NCBI GenBank assembly: GCA_013399875.1
Contig: VXAZ01000415.1
Span: 63,035 to 127,034, forward strand
Source: Gymnorhina tibicen
Taxonomy: Eukaryota; Chordata; Aves; Passeriformes; Artamidae
DNA length: 64,000 nt
Direction: 5' to 3'
The notes under the pieces were generated by a model that was not told the origin of the DNA, ran no database searches, and saw nothing but the letters and a program-made list of their open reading frames with translations. This document shows, in pieces, positions 12,201 to 23,258 of the stretch. Position 1 is the first letter of the stretch, and every line of letters starts with the position of its first letter. The position numbers were made by a program, and so were the translations under genes.

Positions 12201-12296
12201 CCCGGCGGCAGCGCGGGGCCGGGAGTCGCTTCCCAAGTGCGGCGGCTCCGGCCGGAGGCAGCGGCCGCCTGGCTGCCAGACTGGAGCAGCCGAGCG

Positions 12297-12337
12297 GGGA
12301 GGAGGGGGAGGAGGAGGAGGAGGAGGAGGAAGAAGGG
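12297..12337. repeat. (GGA)n microsatellite in BACE2 5'UTR/promoter
   Basis: Nearly pure GGA/GGGGA repeat on the plus strand (TCC on the BACE2 sense strand). Polypurine/polypyrimidine asymmetry and G-runs could form a triplex or quadruplex. Confidence 0.85.
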
Positions 12338-12595
12338 AGCGGCTTACCCACGCCCCGGCTCCATCTCCCCCTCCCCCGAAGCGAGCTCCTCCTCGCGTTT
12401 CTCCCGCACGGCCCCCGGGCAGCCGGAGCGCTCGGAGCGCCGGGGACCGTGCGGGAAAGTTGCTCCGACCCAGCGCCCACGGGAGAAACTTCCCGGCTCG
12501 GCTGAGCCCTGCCCGCAGCCCCGCTATCGGAGCGTGACGGCACGGCGAGGAGAAAAGTTTCCGAAAGCCTTAAAGGGAGAGCGGCGGAGCGGGGA

Positions 12596-12635
12596 CCCGC
12601 GGCTCCGCTCCCCCTCCCGCGGCTCCGCTGCCCTC
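12596..12635. repeat. 20-bp GC-rich tandem repeat in the BACE2 promoter
   Basis: Two adjacent 20-bp units (12596-12615 and 12616-12635), 17 of 20 positions identical, sharing the core cccgcggctccgct. Confidence 0.8.
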
Positions 12636-12817
12636 CCGGGATGACCGGGGCTCCGGGCTCCAGCAGCCTCCGTAGGGAGCCGCTGCCATCGCGACCCCGC
12701 GGGAGCGGAGGCTGTGCTCGGGCAGGAGGAGGTGGCGGTGGGGATGCGGGGTCACTCGGGGATGCGGGAGCGTGTCCCCGTGTGCCAGTTCACACGGCGG
12801 CGGCTGGTGTGGGGAGC

Positions 12818-12842
12818 GGGCGTGTGTGTGTGTGCGTGTGGA
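12818..12842. repeat. short (GT)n tract at island edge
   Basis: Interrupted alternating GT/GC run (gcgtgtgtgtgtgtgcgtgtg-type). Alternating purine-pyrimidine sequence of this kind is often found beside CpG-island promoters. Confidence 0.7.
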
Positions 12843-12959
12843 AATTCATCTGCTGCACCGGCAGGAGCGAGGCACGCAAGGCGGCTGCTTGAGAGAGCAT
12901 GCGAGGCTTTAAATGTCTTCATCATGCACGGAATTAATAACGGCAGTCAAGTGCGGCCT

Positions 12960-15900
12960 TTTTGAAAGATGGGAACACTTAGGATGGAATTAGTCTCGAC
13001 ATCTCTGGAGTAATGACAGTGCCTGATGGATCTCTGGATGGAGCAGATAGTCCAAAAGCCTTGAAATGTAACACTGAGCAAGTCTAAGCAGAGTCACTCT
13101 GTGGTTGTTTCTGGCTCTTCCCCCAGTCCTCGGTAGTAGATAAAGTTGAAAAATATCCAGCTTGAGTCATGCGTTCTCTCGGTGTCCCCTGATCAATTTG
13201 CTGTCCTAGGCAACCACCTGGTCTCTCTCTCTCTGTGTAAGTCTGTGCCAAACTGCGTGGACTAAGATCCCTCCCCTGCCAGAGTAAACTGAAAGAGCTC
13301 CCTCCTTCCCTTCCTTGAGCTGGAGTAATCGTCCTCGAGATTTCCAGGTGTTGCACAGGTACTAAATGAAGTTTCACTAAGAGGTAAGCAGTAGTGGTGT
13401 TCATTCCTGGGAAGGCCGAGCAGCCTGTTTGGGGGAAGGATCCTCGGGTGAGGCTGTAAATTGTAGCCATTTGTAGGAGTTGCTTTAAGAGGATAATCCT
13501 TAAAAAGAAAGTGGGAACCCACCTTCCCTTGCTGAAGGAAAAAAAAGGTGTTTTCACATTTTTTCACTGATATTTTCATAACTCTGGCTCTGCCACCTCA
13601 AATCTGGGGCCCCTGCGCTCACTTTGTAGGGCCTCCCTTGGATCGGTTCAGTGCTTCTGGTGAAGCTGGATGCTTTTCCTCCTGCATCCATGACAGGAGG
13701 GGGCTGCAGACCCCATCCTGGCCGGTGGAGCTCTCTGCTAGAAGGAAAATGCTGCAGGGGAGGTGGGAAGCCTGCAAGGACCTTGCCCTGGCTGGGGATG
13801 GAGGAGAGGGTGTAAATGAAGCTTCCTCTCGGGAGGCTGTTGTGTTTGTGGGAAACCACACACCTTGGTAAGAGGTGAAATTGTGCAAAGTTCCCCTGCT
13901 GCACAAAGCTCTCTATTTGCCTGACAGGTAGGAATGTGAAATATTGCAGCCCGGGTCTGTCTAGTCTCACCTGCTGCAGGCAGAGGGAAAATGCTGCTGT
14001 GGGCTGATGGCAGCTGAACACCTGAGGGAGTGGCAGCCAGGCTCACACAAAGAGGTTATCTCCGGGGTGCTGCAGTAATGGCTTTTCCTAACGTAGCTGG
14101 GATAGTGACAGGTTACATTGTGGGGCCTGTCTAGTCGCAGCTGAAGCTGAAGGGGAATTAAAATGCTTGGGGCTCTTCATGGGTGAGCTGAAAACTGGAG
14201 AAATGCCCCCGCCCCTTTGGAAAAGGGAATGTGAAAAGTAATCAGGAGTATAATTGAACACCCCCTCAGAGTGGTAGGGATGTATTTAGAACAGTCAGCA
14301 GCTATGTGCATTTTGTTTTAATTCTTTTACAGTACAGTAAGTCTTCCCCCTTGCCGCTGTTGCTAAGATACGTTACCACACTCCTGGCTAAAGCAATTCC
14401 AGCCCAAGGAGTGTATAGTTTTCAGAGCATAGAAGATATAGCATAGCCTTTAAGTGTTTAAGAGAAAACTTGTCCTTTTTTTCGTGCTGTTTGGTAAAAG
14501 TTCTCGTCCTGTTTTCCACAGCCCTGGATCAGTCTCGTAGGAAATGCACATCAGGCAGCTGCTGCACAGGAGATGCTGGGTGTGAAACCTTCCTGTCCTC
14601 CCAGGGCATCATCCCAGCAGGGCCTGTCGTGGGGTTTCTGCCTTGTCTCCTCTGCTCCTTTATTTATTGAAGCTTAGTCTGATAAGGATTATGCTGTGCC
14701 ATGTACAGGTGAGAAGTTCCAGTGCATTTCTGAATGCTGGCAGGAATGGGCCTTGGAAGAGCAATGTGAACAGCTGCTTGGGAAAGGAGATGTAAAAAAA
14801 GTCCTCCCGGAGAGCCAAATGTAACTACATCCAAGATGTTCCTCGGAGGGGAAGTCATCTGTATGCAATGAATGCCACAGTCAACGTGCACATTTGGTTT
14901 TTTATGTATCACATACAGAAAATAAATGAAATGTCAGAAATAGACACAATTTTAAGTGTCTGTACCCTTTGTATTTGACAATATTCGGTGGATCTTGTTT
15001 TTCTCTATTTTTGTGATTCCAGATATGTATTCTTTGAGTAAATAATAATAAAAATAATTTTAAATATCAGTCTCTGTGAAAAGGTTTTTTTTTTTTTTTT
15101 GTCAACTGTCCACGTATAAATTTTCAGGTAAATCTTGACTTTAATCCAACTCTGCGTTAATTAAATTTGATGGTACCATGGTGCTTTAAGTCTTGAGCCA
15201 CTTGACAGAGAATTAACATTTGTCTCTATAACACAACCTTCCACCAGTATTTACAGAATACAGGGCATCATAAAAATGCAACTGCTCTGGGCTGTGGACA
15301 AGGTGTATGAACTCAAAGGGGACAGCTGCTCCGTGGAGATGTTAAATCAGGCCTGTTGAGAAAAGAAGCAGGAACAGAGAAGGCATCTGAAGATGCAGAG
15401 GAAGTGCTGGAGCTGATCTGAGCAGAGGAGCTGTGTGTGGCTAAAAAGAGATCCTCTCCTTCCCAAAGAGGAAGCTATTAGGGGACTGCTCCGATCGAAG
15501 TGCCTCTCTGCTGAGCTTCTGAAGGAGTCAGGCTGACCTGAGCTATCGGTACACAATGATAAAGGCAGATGGACACAAAGACTTCTGTCCTAAGATTGCT
15601 TTGTCTACTTTCTGTGTTCTTGCTCTTAGCATAATCAATACTTTGGTTTTAAGAAGAGCGATTGTTCCTTGCTGCTAATTCCACACTGCTCCTGAAGGAA
15701 ACCCAGCTGGAGCTGCAGTGTGCAAAGGGTTAATTCACAGAATTCAGTAGCCATAGGAGAGGGGAGGCTTTGTTCTTCCTGGACCTGACTGGGAAAAGGT
15801 CTTCTCTGTCTGTGGTTGTCTTGCACTCAGCTTTTTCATATTTTGGGCCTAATCCAGTGAAATACTGCTTGTACGAGACAGAAGTGTAAACAATCAAGTG

Positions 15901-16279
15901 GCAGCAGAGGCCACAAGGTCTGGCTCTGTTTGTCTTCAAAGGCCACGAATGAAACAGCTGCCCCATGGGACGAGAAATGTGCCACCCAGGAGAGCTGTTC
16001 CAGTCATGTTCCGGGGCACTGCAATGTCCCCTGTGCCGAAGGGAGGGCAGGGACACTTCTGGGACTTTTTCAAGGATGGAGTGTGTGCCCTGTGCGTAAA
16101 GCTCATGCAAAATGAATTTTGTGGCTGAAGATTCCGTGCTTGGGGATGTAGGTGCAAATCCTTATCACCATCCATCCCTTTATTTTGGGTAGAGGATCTG
16201 TAGGTGGGGGTCACTGCCTGTGCAGTGAGTTTTCTGAATGATGATATCACCCTCTGGCTGCGGTTGAACACGTGAAGTG
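12960..16279. other. unique non-coding sequence upstream of the BACE2 island
   Basis: No gene and no CR1. Contains a short CT/GT tract (13220-13238), a T16 run near 15087-15102 and an AT-rich stretch (about 14930-15070). Reading frames of up to 157 codons overlap one another on both strands and show no domain. A divergent non-coding transcript from the island could start here, but no exon structure can be shown. Confidence 0.5.
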
Positions 16280-16704
16280 TTGCAGAGCCAGGGTGATCAG
16301 AGGGATGGAGCAGCTCTCCCATGAGGAAAGGCTGGGACAGTTGGGATTGCTCAGCCTGGAGAAGAAAAGCTTCAGGGTGACCTCACTGTGGCCTTCCAAG
16401 AAAGATGGGGAGAGACTTTTTACAAGGGCACGCAGTGACAGGACGAGAGGGAATGGCTTCAAACTGACAGACAGTAGGTTTAAATTAGATGTTAGGAAGG
16501 AATTCTTCTGTGAGGGTAGTAAGGCACTGGAAAAGGTTGCCTGGAGGAGCTGTGGCTGCCCCTGGATCCCTGGAAGTGTCCAAGGCCAGGTTGGATGGGG
16601 TTTGGAGTAACCCGGGACAGTGGAAAGTATCCTTGCCCATGGCAGGGGGGATGGAATGATCTTTAATTTTCCCTCCAACCCAAACCATTCTATGGTTTTA
16701 TGAT
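16280..16704 (+). mobile_element. CR1 LINE 3' fragment
   Basis: About 425 bp of CR1, sense on plus: 'gtgatcagagggatggagca', 'catgaggaaaggctggga', 'cagcctggagaagaaaagc', 'agatggggagagac', 'gaatggcttcaaactgacag', 'cccatggcagggg' and an end at ccattctatggttttatgat. Little diverged. The minus-strand open frame of 156 codons across it is only the repeat read backwards. Confidence 0.93.
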
Positions 16705-19700
16705 CCCTTTTTCTCAATCAAAGACAGACCAATCAAAGGGCAGAGATGCAAAGTGCACCTTGCTTTGTGCTTGTCCCAGTGCTAGAGCAGAGGGGCTGTG
16801 CAGAAGCTACCATCCCTCCTTTGTGGAAAGGAGCAGGAACCAAGGAAGGGGAGGCAGAAACAGCTGCAGGTCCAAGTGTCTCCAAGGCTTGCTCAGACTC
16901 ACAGTCTCAAAGGGCAGCACAGAGCACAGGTTAAGGGAAGGGTCGTGAACACCCTGGTGCTACAGCACCATCAATACATTTGGTATTGTGTTTGTTCTGA
17001 TGGTTTATCACCTTCTGTTTGAGTATTTCTCAATACTCTGGTGTAATTCACTGCTGTCTGGGGAGCTGCCGTTTGAGCTCCTGCCCCACATCTGAGGCAA
17101 CCTGCAGAGCTCTTGATAAATGCGTTGACCACTCTCACAAAAGTGTTATTTCTCCTCAGAAAGTTCTGCAGGCTTCCTAAACTCTGTTCTCCAGCTGGCA
17201 CAGGGGAAGAAATAATCTGTGGGTTAGACCTTAAAATGATCCAGTATCGACCTCCCGATTCCAGACCTTCCTACACCGCAAACAGAAATGGTTATAAATT
17301 CATAAACTATGAAAAATTAAACATGCAGTGAACGATAGCGGCGCTTTAAAAACAGCACACTGAGAGCTGGCCCTGCTGAGATTACCCAGATATAAATGTG
17401 GGGCTGCAGCCCACTTGTTCAGAACTGGTGGACTATTCATTTATTGTTAATAGTAAGAGTAGTAGGAGCAGCTTGTTACTGTATGTTCAGGAAACCCCTC
17501 AGCTCGGTTCAGACTTCTCAGAAGTGCTTAGACTCCACAATATTTACCTGGAAGTGGAGGACATGGGATAGAGAATCCTCATGGAAGCCTGGGCAATAGC
17601 GGTTGAACTGGAAAGTTCAAGAAATAAAGGAGCTCACACAGAGCAAAATTTGTTCCCGCAACCTGTCTTTATAACCTGCTGCTTTTTTTTGGTCCACCTT
17701 TCTTTATGACGCCAGTGCTGACCCTGGCAGGGCCTCTGAAGACTGGTAAATTTTGTCGTAATCTATGAAGATCTGCAGTTATCCTTAACTTGGGGTCCTG
17801 AACTCAGTGACTGCCAGCTGGGCAGAGAGCTTCCTTCCTTTCCTCTCTTCCTGTACATTTCTGGATTCTGGTTTAGGTATGCTGCTGCAGTAAATCAAAT
17901 CTGAAATGCTGAAGGCTGAGCACGAACAGCGTGGCCTGAGTGATTCTGGGATGAAGGAGAATTCAGAGGGACAACCTAGGGACATGTAATTAATAGGATT
18001 AAATATATATTTTTTAAAAACCTCGCTTTGTTTTGATAAAAGATTATTCGCGACCTGACAATGAACTCTTTATTTTTCATTTTTGGCTTTTTGGCCTTGA
18101 AATGCTATTTTGTTTATGAATTTTGGTTTTTTTCAAGTTTTTTTGTTTTTATTTTTCTTAATCCAAAATAGTAACAAACACTGGGAAAACTTGTTGCACT
18201 CTTCCCAGTGACCTTGATTAAAATAACTTATTCTGTATCCCATTTCTTTCTAGTTCAAAAAGCAAAACCAACAAACACCATTAAAAAACCCCCAACAAAC
18301 AAAACACAAAAAACAAACAACAACAAAAAAACCCAAACCAAAACATAAAAAACCCCACCAAAAAAAAAAAAAAAGCCCAAAAAACCAACCAACCAAACAA
18401 AAAAACCGGACAGAAAATCCAAACAAAATTGAGCTCCGTTTTCCCAAAATTCTTAGAAAGGCTGAAGTTTCTCGGTTCATGCATGTAAAGACAAACATGT
18501 GCATGACAAATGAAGATGTCACCAGCAGAGTAGTCCACAGGCACTGAAATATTCTGGGCATCTAAGCCACGGGGAAAACCTGATGCACCAAACAGAGGTT
18601 TGCATCTCTCAGCTCTGCAGAATAAGGTTTTGTTGTCATCCTTCTGGGCCTCTGGAGATCTCTGAAATGCCAGAGCAAGGTGGAATGGAATTGTGTTCTA
18701 CAGAACGAACTTCTAGTTCAGGATGCACCAGGGTATATTTAGACTTCTGAGTGTTTGTGCTGATGATAAACCCAAAATGCAACTTAAAACTCGCACGTAC
18801 TCTAGAAAAAAGTGATAATGATCTCTTTTCAGCTGTGAATGTTGGACTTTCTGCAGGATAGAGCCGAAAAATGGTTTAGGTGCTTTAAGGTTAAGTAAGT
18901 CAATTAGTAAAAGGACTGTTATCCTACATTCACCTGGGAATGACAGTAATGAAATGGTCCAGGAAAAAAAATATGTCCTAAGGCAAAACACTCTGATCCC
19001 TTTCTAAAAAAAAATGAGTAAAAAATGGTCAACTTAGGAAGTTTGATTATGTTATTAATGTGTAAAATGTTACACGACTTTGCACTTCAATTTTTCTCTG
19101 TCTTTCCAGCAGTTCATTATTCCTCATCAGACACAGACTTAGAGGTCTTCTCATAATTTATGTCTCCTGCCATTTGTTTCCAGAACCCAACAATGAGAAT
19201 GATTATGCTTGCCTCTTGGAATTCTTTGTTTTCAGGAAACAATGCGTCAGGGAGGCTGTTTCAGAGATGCAGCCTCTGCCAGGCAGCCAGCCAAAAAGAG
19301 GCAGAAGGCTGAAAACAAAGCTTAAAAAAAACTTCAGGTGATTCTTCCCTCGTTTGTAATGGTAGAGCCCACTGAAGTGAACCAGATTGATTTGCTGCTT
19401 GTAAGGGCAAGACCTGGTAACTTTACTTCAATTTGTCTTTCCCTCTTAAATAGTTTGCACTATTTCTTATGTTGGGCATCAGAAAGATATTTCGTGGAGT
19501 TGTTTGCATGATTTCTGATTGATAACGCACAGAACCTCGAATTAGAGAAGCTTGTAACTGCTAAACTCAGAGGCTGAAGTCTTTTGGGCTGCAGGTCTGC
19601 CAGAGACTCATCCTATTTTCTGCAAGTTTGTTCCTGGCAGTTCTGAGGAATGCACTGGAGAAAAGCATTTTGTGCTGCAGGATTTTTTTTTTTTTTTTAA

Positions 19701-21845
19701 ATCAGTCCATTTGGGGTATTCATGTGTGAGAAGCAAATCTGGGATGTCCAGGTGCTAGAAAACAAACAAATAAAAAGGACTCAAAGGACATTTCCCTGTC
19801 TACGAGGTATGTATAATAAAACCAAATGTGAGCATGGTTATTTTCCTACAAAAATCAGTTTACATGTGCTCAGTGGCAACCCATCTGGCAGCTCCTTTCT
19901 TCCCAGGGTCTCCTTTACACCATGTTCCATTCCTTGGTCTGCACCTTCGGGCTGGGGGAAGCTCTTTGGTCCCGCTGTGGAGCTGGATCAGACCTTCCTT
20001 GGAGTTCCTGCTCTTGGGCACTGCAGTGCTGAACACAGGGGCAGAAATCACTTGAAGTGACAGGAGACTCTCAGGAGAGTGCAGGGAGGGAGACAAGCTC
20101 CCAGCTGAAGTGGCCTGGCGTGCTCGGGGGCGGGCAGAAGAGCTGTGACAGCACAAAGAGAAAGGGACCTGCACAGTGACGTGACTTGGAGGAGAAAAAG
20201 GGCCCTGTTGGAGTGACAGGAGCAGGCTGAGGGCACGGAGCACGAGAGCTTCAGAGCGACTCTCACCAAGTGAGGATGTGAGCACAGGAATCCAATGCGC
20301 CTCAGATGAAGTGGTTTGGTAACTAATTAAGATTTTCCATGCAGGAATCTGTTCGGTCTTATTTTGAGAGCAACGAGACCTTCTGGATTCTCAGAGGCCT
20401 TTTCCTTCTTGGTCTCTACCGGATGATTTTATTGACTGCATTTTAACAGTTTCTGAAGGACCCCAAAAAAAAACCCTTCAGGGTTTCACCTTCTACTCTG
20501 GTCCCCATGGCAAAGGTTTGGGTGGTGTTGCTTCTGAATACAAATTTCAGGATTTAGTACTGATAATCCTATTAGTCTATTTAGGAAACGGAAAAAAAAA
20601 AAAGAAATAGAAGCTGACTCAGTGTTGGAGGTAATCTCCTTTATTAGACTTGTATCAGAGAATACATGTTTCAAAGAGGAAAAGCACTCAGGAATTTCTG
20701 CTTCATCTTTCTAGGGTCTCATTAGAGGTTGGCTGAACATAAAGTCTGTGTAAAAGGACTGAATAAGTTTTTGGTCACCTCATATTAGCAATACCCTTAT
20801 CCATTTCCTGTACCCTATTAACACTTGGGTGAATCTTACCCATTTATAAGAAAAGAGAGCTGTAACGTGAAGTTTGGGTTCACTCCACCTTGTATAAGCA
20901 GGCTCTGCTTTAAATAGTCCATAATAAGCATTTGGATTTGAAGGGAAGTTGGCAGGAATGCCTTCTGCTAGGTGACCTTTGCAAATGTGTCTGGGCTGCT
21001 ACATGTAGTACCTAAGGAGATGGTGTTTACTGCACTGGTTCTCTCCTGGGAGCTGGGAAAGAGGACAAAGCAGCTCTTTGAGGCTTGGCAGATGATAATC
21101 AGAGATGTCACTCCCCACTCCATTCCTGCCAAATGCAATTAGGACTTTTGCCGGGGAGAAAATAATTTAGGGGTTGCACTTAACATCTTAGAAGGCACGT
21201 GTGAAACGCTTCATTTTCAGCAGCTGATGCTGTAAACAGAATGTAGATACCAGTAATGGAGTGGAATTTGTTTTTCTTGCAATGAATACAAGGTATAAAG
21301 TGTTTATTGACTTAAAAAGGAAAACTGAACAAACAGAATAAAGAAGAAAGCATTCACGGCTGCTTTGAAGGAAAGAATGTTTTTATTTCGTACTTTGAAG
21401 AAATTGTTCAAGTAGTTCAGCTGTGTAAAAATGTGACCCCCTCTAATGCTGCCAAGGGCAGTGAGATCAGGGATAATCTGCTGAGGAAATGCAGCTCACG
21501 CAAGCCAAAGGCAGAGTTTTAAACTTACAGCACCAATTTTTTCCAAGAGTGAAGCATGGGCAGAAGGGGTTTTTTTTTTGCTTCCTGAAGAATCCCATTA
21601 CCTGTTTTGATGAATGTTCTCTCTTTGCTGTAGATGCATGTGGATGTGAGGGACGGTCTGACACATCTTCTCCCTCCATGCCTGCTTTGTCTTCCCAGTT
21701 AAAAGCTCCACATGAGAGTAAAGGGGCTTTAGGAAAACTGTATAAAAGTTATCTTTCATCTTGCATTAATCTTCTAGAAGAATTGCAGGATAAGTTCCAG
21801 AAAAAGTAGACCAAACTGGTACTTTGCAGCACCTTTACATTAAGC
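16705..21845. other. intergenic sequence without recognisable gene
   Basis: AT-rich unique DNA. Contains the A/C-only tract at 18263-18407, a T-rich run near 19681-19699 and scattered homopolymers. Short frames only, none with a domain. Confidence 0.5.
18263..18407. repeat. A/C-only low-complexity tract
   Basis: About 145 bases made almost entirely of A and C (CAAA-, AACC- and CCAA-type units, with an A14 run); only four or so G or T bases interrupt it. Complete strand asymmetry over this length is unusual in this window apart from the G/T tract near 52.4 kb. Confidence 0.85.
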
Positions 21846-22045
21846 AAGGACACCTTCCACTGGTCCAGGTTGCTCAGAACCCCATCCAGCCTGGCCTTGG
21901 ACACTTCCAGGGATCCAGGGGCAGCCACAGCTGCTCTGGGCACCCTGTGCCAGGGCCTCCCCACCCTCATAGGGAAGAATTTCTTCCCAATACCCAATCT
22001 AAACCTATTCTCTTTCAGTTTGAAGCCATTTCTGTGGCTACAGAG
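21846..22045 (-). mobile_element. CR1 LINE fragment lacking its 3' end
   Basis: Antisense CR1 modules 'ggacaccttccactgg', 'ccagcctggccttggaca', 'gggccagg'-region and 'gggaagaatttcttcc' are clear. The 3'-terminal 60 or so bases (the 'ggtttgggttgg' module and octamers) that should lie at the left are missing, so both ends are truncated. Confidence 0.9.
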
Positions 22046-22752
22046 CGATGAATGCTCTCATCATTGCTGTGGTGAGAGGTGATGTGCACATGCCAGGCTC
22101 ATCACGGTTCTGCGAGTGTGAAATTTACTCTTACTATTTGTGTGGTGCTGTAGTGCCCTTGGACACTGCTCCCCACGCCCTCTGATTCCCAATTTCTGCT
22201 GGAAAATTTTGGCAGTGCTTCCTCTCCCCAGGAAGAATGGATGGAGAACTCTTCCTCCTCACCTGTCCCTTTGGGATCAGTGCTGCCAGGTCTGTGTGGG
22301 GCTGTGAGTACTGAAAGGGTGTCTGAAAGACGGGTTCTGTGGCATAGGTGGTCCTGCAGTCCTACCACTGACACGAGAGAGATGAAGTATCCTGGAGCAG
22401 GTCTTTATAATTAGAGAGAGAGAGAGATACCACCTCCAACACTCTGCTTCTCCTAAAATGTCACTGACTTCTTCTTCCTGGAATATTATAATATCTCTCT
22501 TTGCTATTCCTGTTGTGAGAAAACTCCAGTGCAATTGCTCAGTAGTCCCTCGCAGTTCCAAATATAAAGTCCTATTTAAAACAGGCTGCTTCAGAGGGCC
22601 AGAACCCCCAAGTAGTCTTCTGTGCAAGGAGGAGGCACCTTCTGGCCATGCCTGGGATTGGGCTTTTAGGATTGCTGTCTGGGTGGGCTGTGAACCTGAC
22701 CTTCAGGATAGTGTTTCCTAGGACAGCGTGGGTGTATGTGTTAAGTGCACTG
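22046..22752. other. unique spacer between two CR1 copies
   Basis: No gene seen. A short GA run (22412-22428) is the only simple repeat. Confidence 0.5.
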
Positions 22753-23258
22753 CTGAGGCCACACCCCGAGGGCTGTGCCCAGTTCTGGGTCCTGCAGGAG
22801 AGCCCTGGAGGGGCTGGAGCGTGTCCAGGGCCGGGAACGGAGCTGGGAAGGGGCTGGAGCCCCAGGAGCGGCTGAGGGAGCTGGGAAAGGGGCTCAGGCT
22901 GGAGAAAAGGAGGCTCAGGGGGGCCCTTGTGGCTCTGCACAAGTCCCTGGCAGGAGGGGGCAGCCGGGGGGGTCGGGCTCTGCTCCCAGGGAACAGGGAC
23001 AGGAGGAGAGGGAACGGCCTCAGGCTGGGCCAGGGGAGGCTCGGGTTGGACACCAGGAGGAATTTCTTCACCGAAAGAGTTGTCAGGCCTTGGCAGGGGC
23101 TGCCCAGGGAGGTTTGGAGTCCCCATCCCTGGAGGTGTCCGAGGAAGGCCTGGATGTGGCACTCAGTGCTCTGGGCAGAGTGACAAGGTGGGCATTGGTC
23201 AAACTTGGACTTGATGATCCTGGAGGTCTTTTCCAGCCTCAATGATTCTGTGATTCCT
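22753..23258 (+). mobile_element. young CR1 LINE 3' fragment (GC-rich subfamily)
   Basis: About 505 bp, sense on plus, with 'ggctgtgcccagttctgg', 'gagccctggaggggctgg', 'agctgggaaaggggctcagg', 'aggaggaatttcttcacc', 'ttggacttgatgatcctgg' and terminal aatgattctgtgattcc. High GC, many intact CpGs and long stop-free stretches in several frames (up to 196 codons) suggest recent insertion. It is nearly identical to the copy at 53326-53520. Confidence 0.93.

Larger units (their letters stand above)
12201..12760 (-). promoter_or_regulatory. BACE2: BACE2 5'UTR and core promoter region
   Basis: Sequence directly upstream of the BACE2 ATG. It holds a GGA-repeat tract (12297-12337), a half-CRE (TGACG at 12534-12538), a TTTAA-type box (12568-12576, reading CCTTTAAGG on the minus strand) and a 20-bp tandem GC-rich repeat (12596-12635). 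If the TTTAA box acts like a TATA element, transcription would begin near 12540 and give a 5'UTR of about 340 nt. That placement is a guess; CpG-island promoters often start at several points. Confidence 0.55.
11530..12830. promoter_or_regulatory. CpG island covering BACE2 promoter, 5'UTR and exon 1
   Basis: GC content and CpG density jump abruptly here relative to both flanks, and fall back by about 12.9 kb. The island covers the splice donor side of the intron, the coding exon, the 5'UTR and the presumed promoter. Dense GC boxes (gggcggg-type) are visible on both strands. This is the usual form of a vertebrate CpG-island promoter. Confidence 0.85.

Noticed and set aside
12201..12236. Upstream start giving 12 extra BACE2 residues
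   Set aside because: The codon at 12236 is TTG, and the ATG at 12200 has a good context and directly precedes the signal peptide.
11440..12543. 367-codon minus-strand frame over the BACE2 island
   Set aside because: It is in a different frame from the conserved BACE2 residues and is explained by very high GC content; it has no domain.
18250..18561. Phe/Cys/Trp-rich minus-strand frame of about 100 codons
   Set aside because: Produced by reading the A/C-only tract in reverse.
22572..23245. Several frames of 150-196 codons on both strands
   Set aside because: All lie within a young GC-rich CR1 3' end, which does not encode these proteins.
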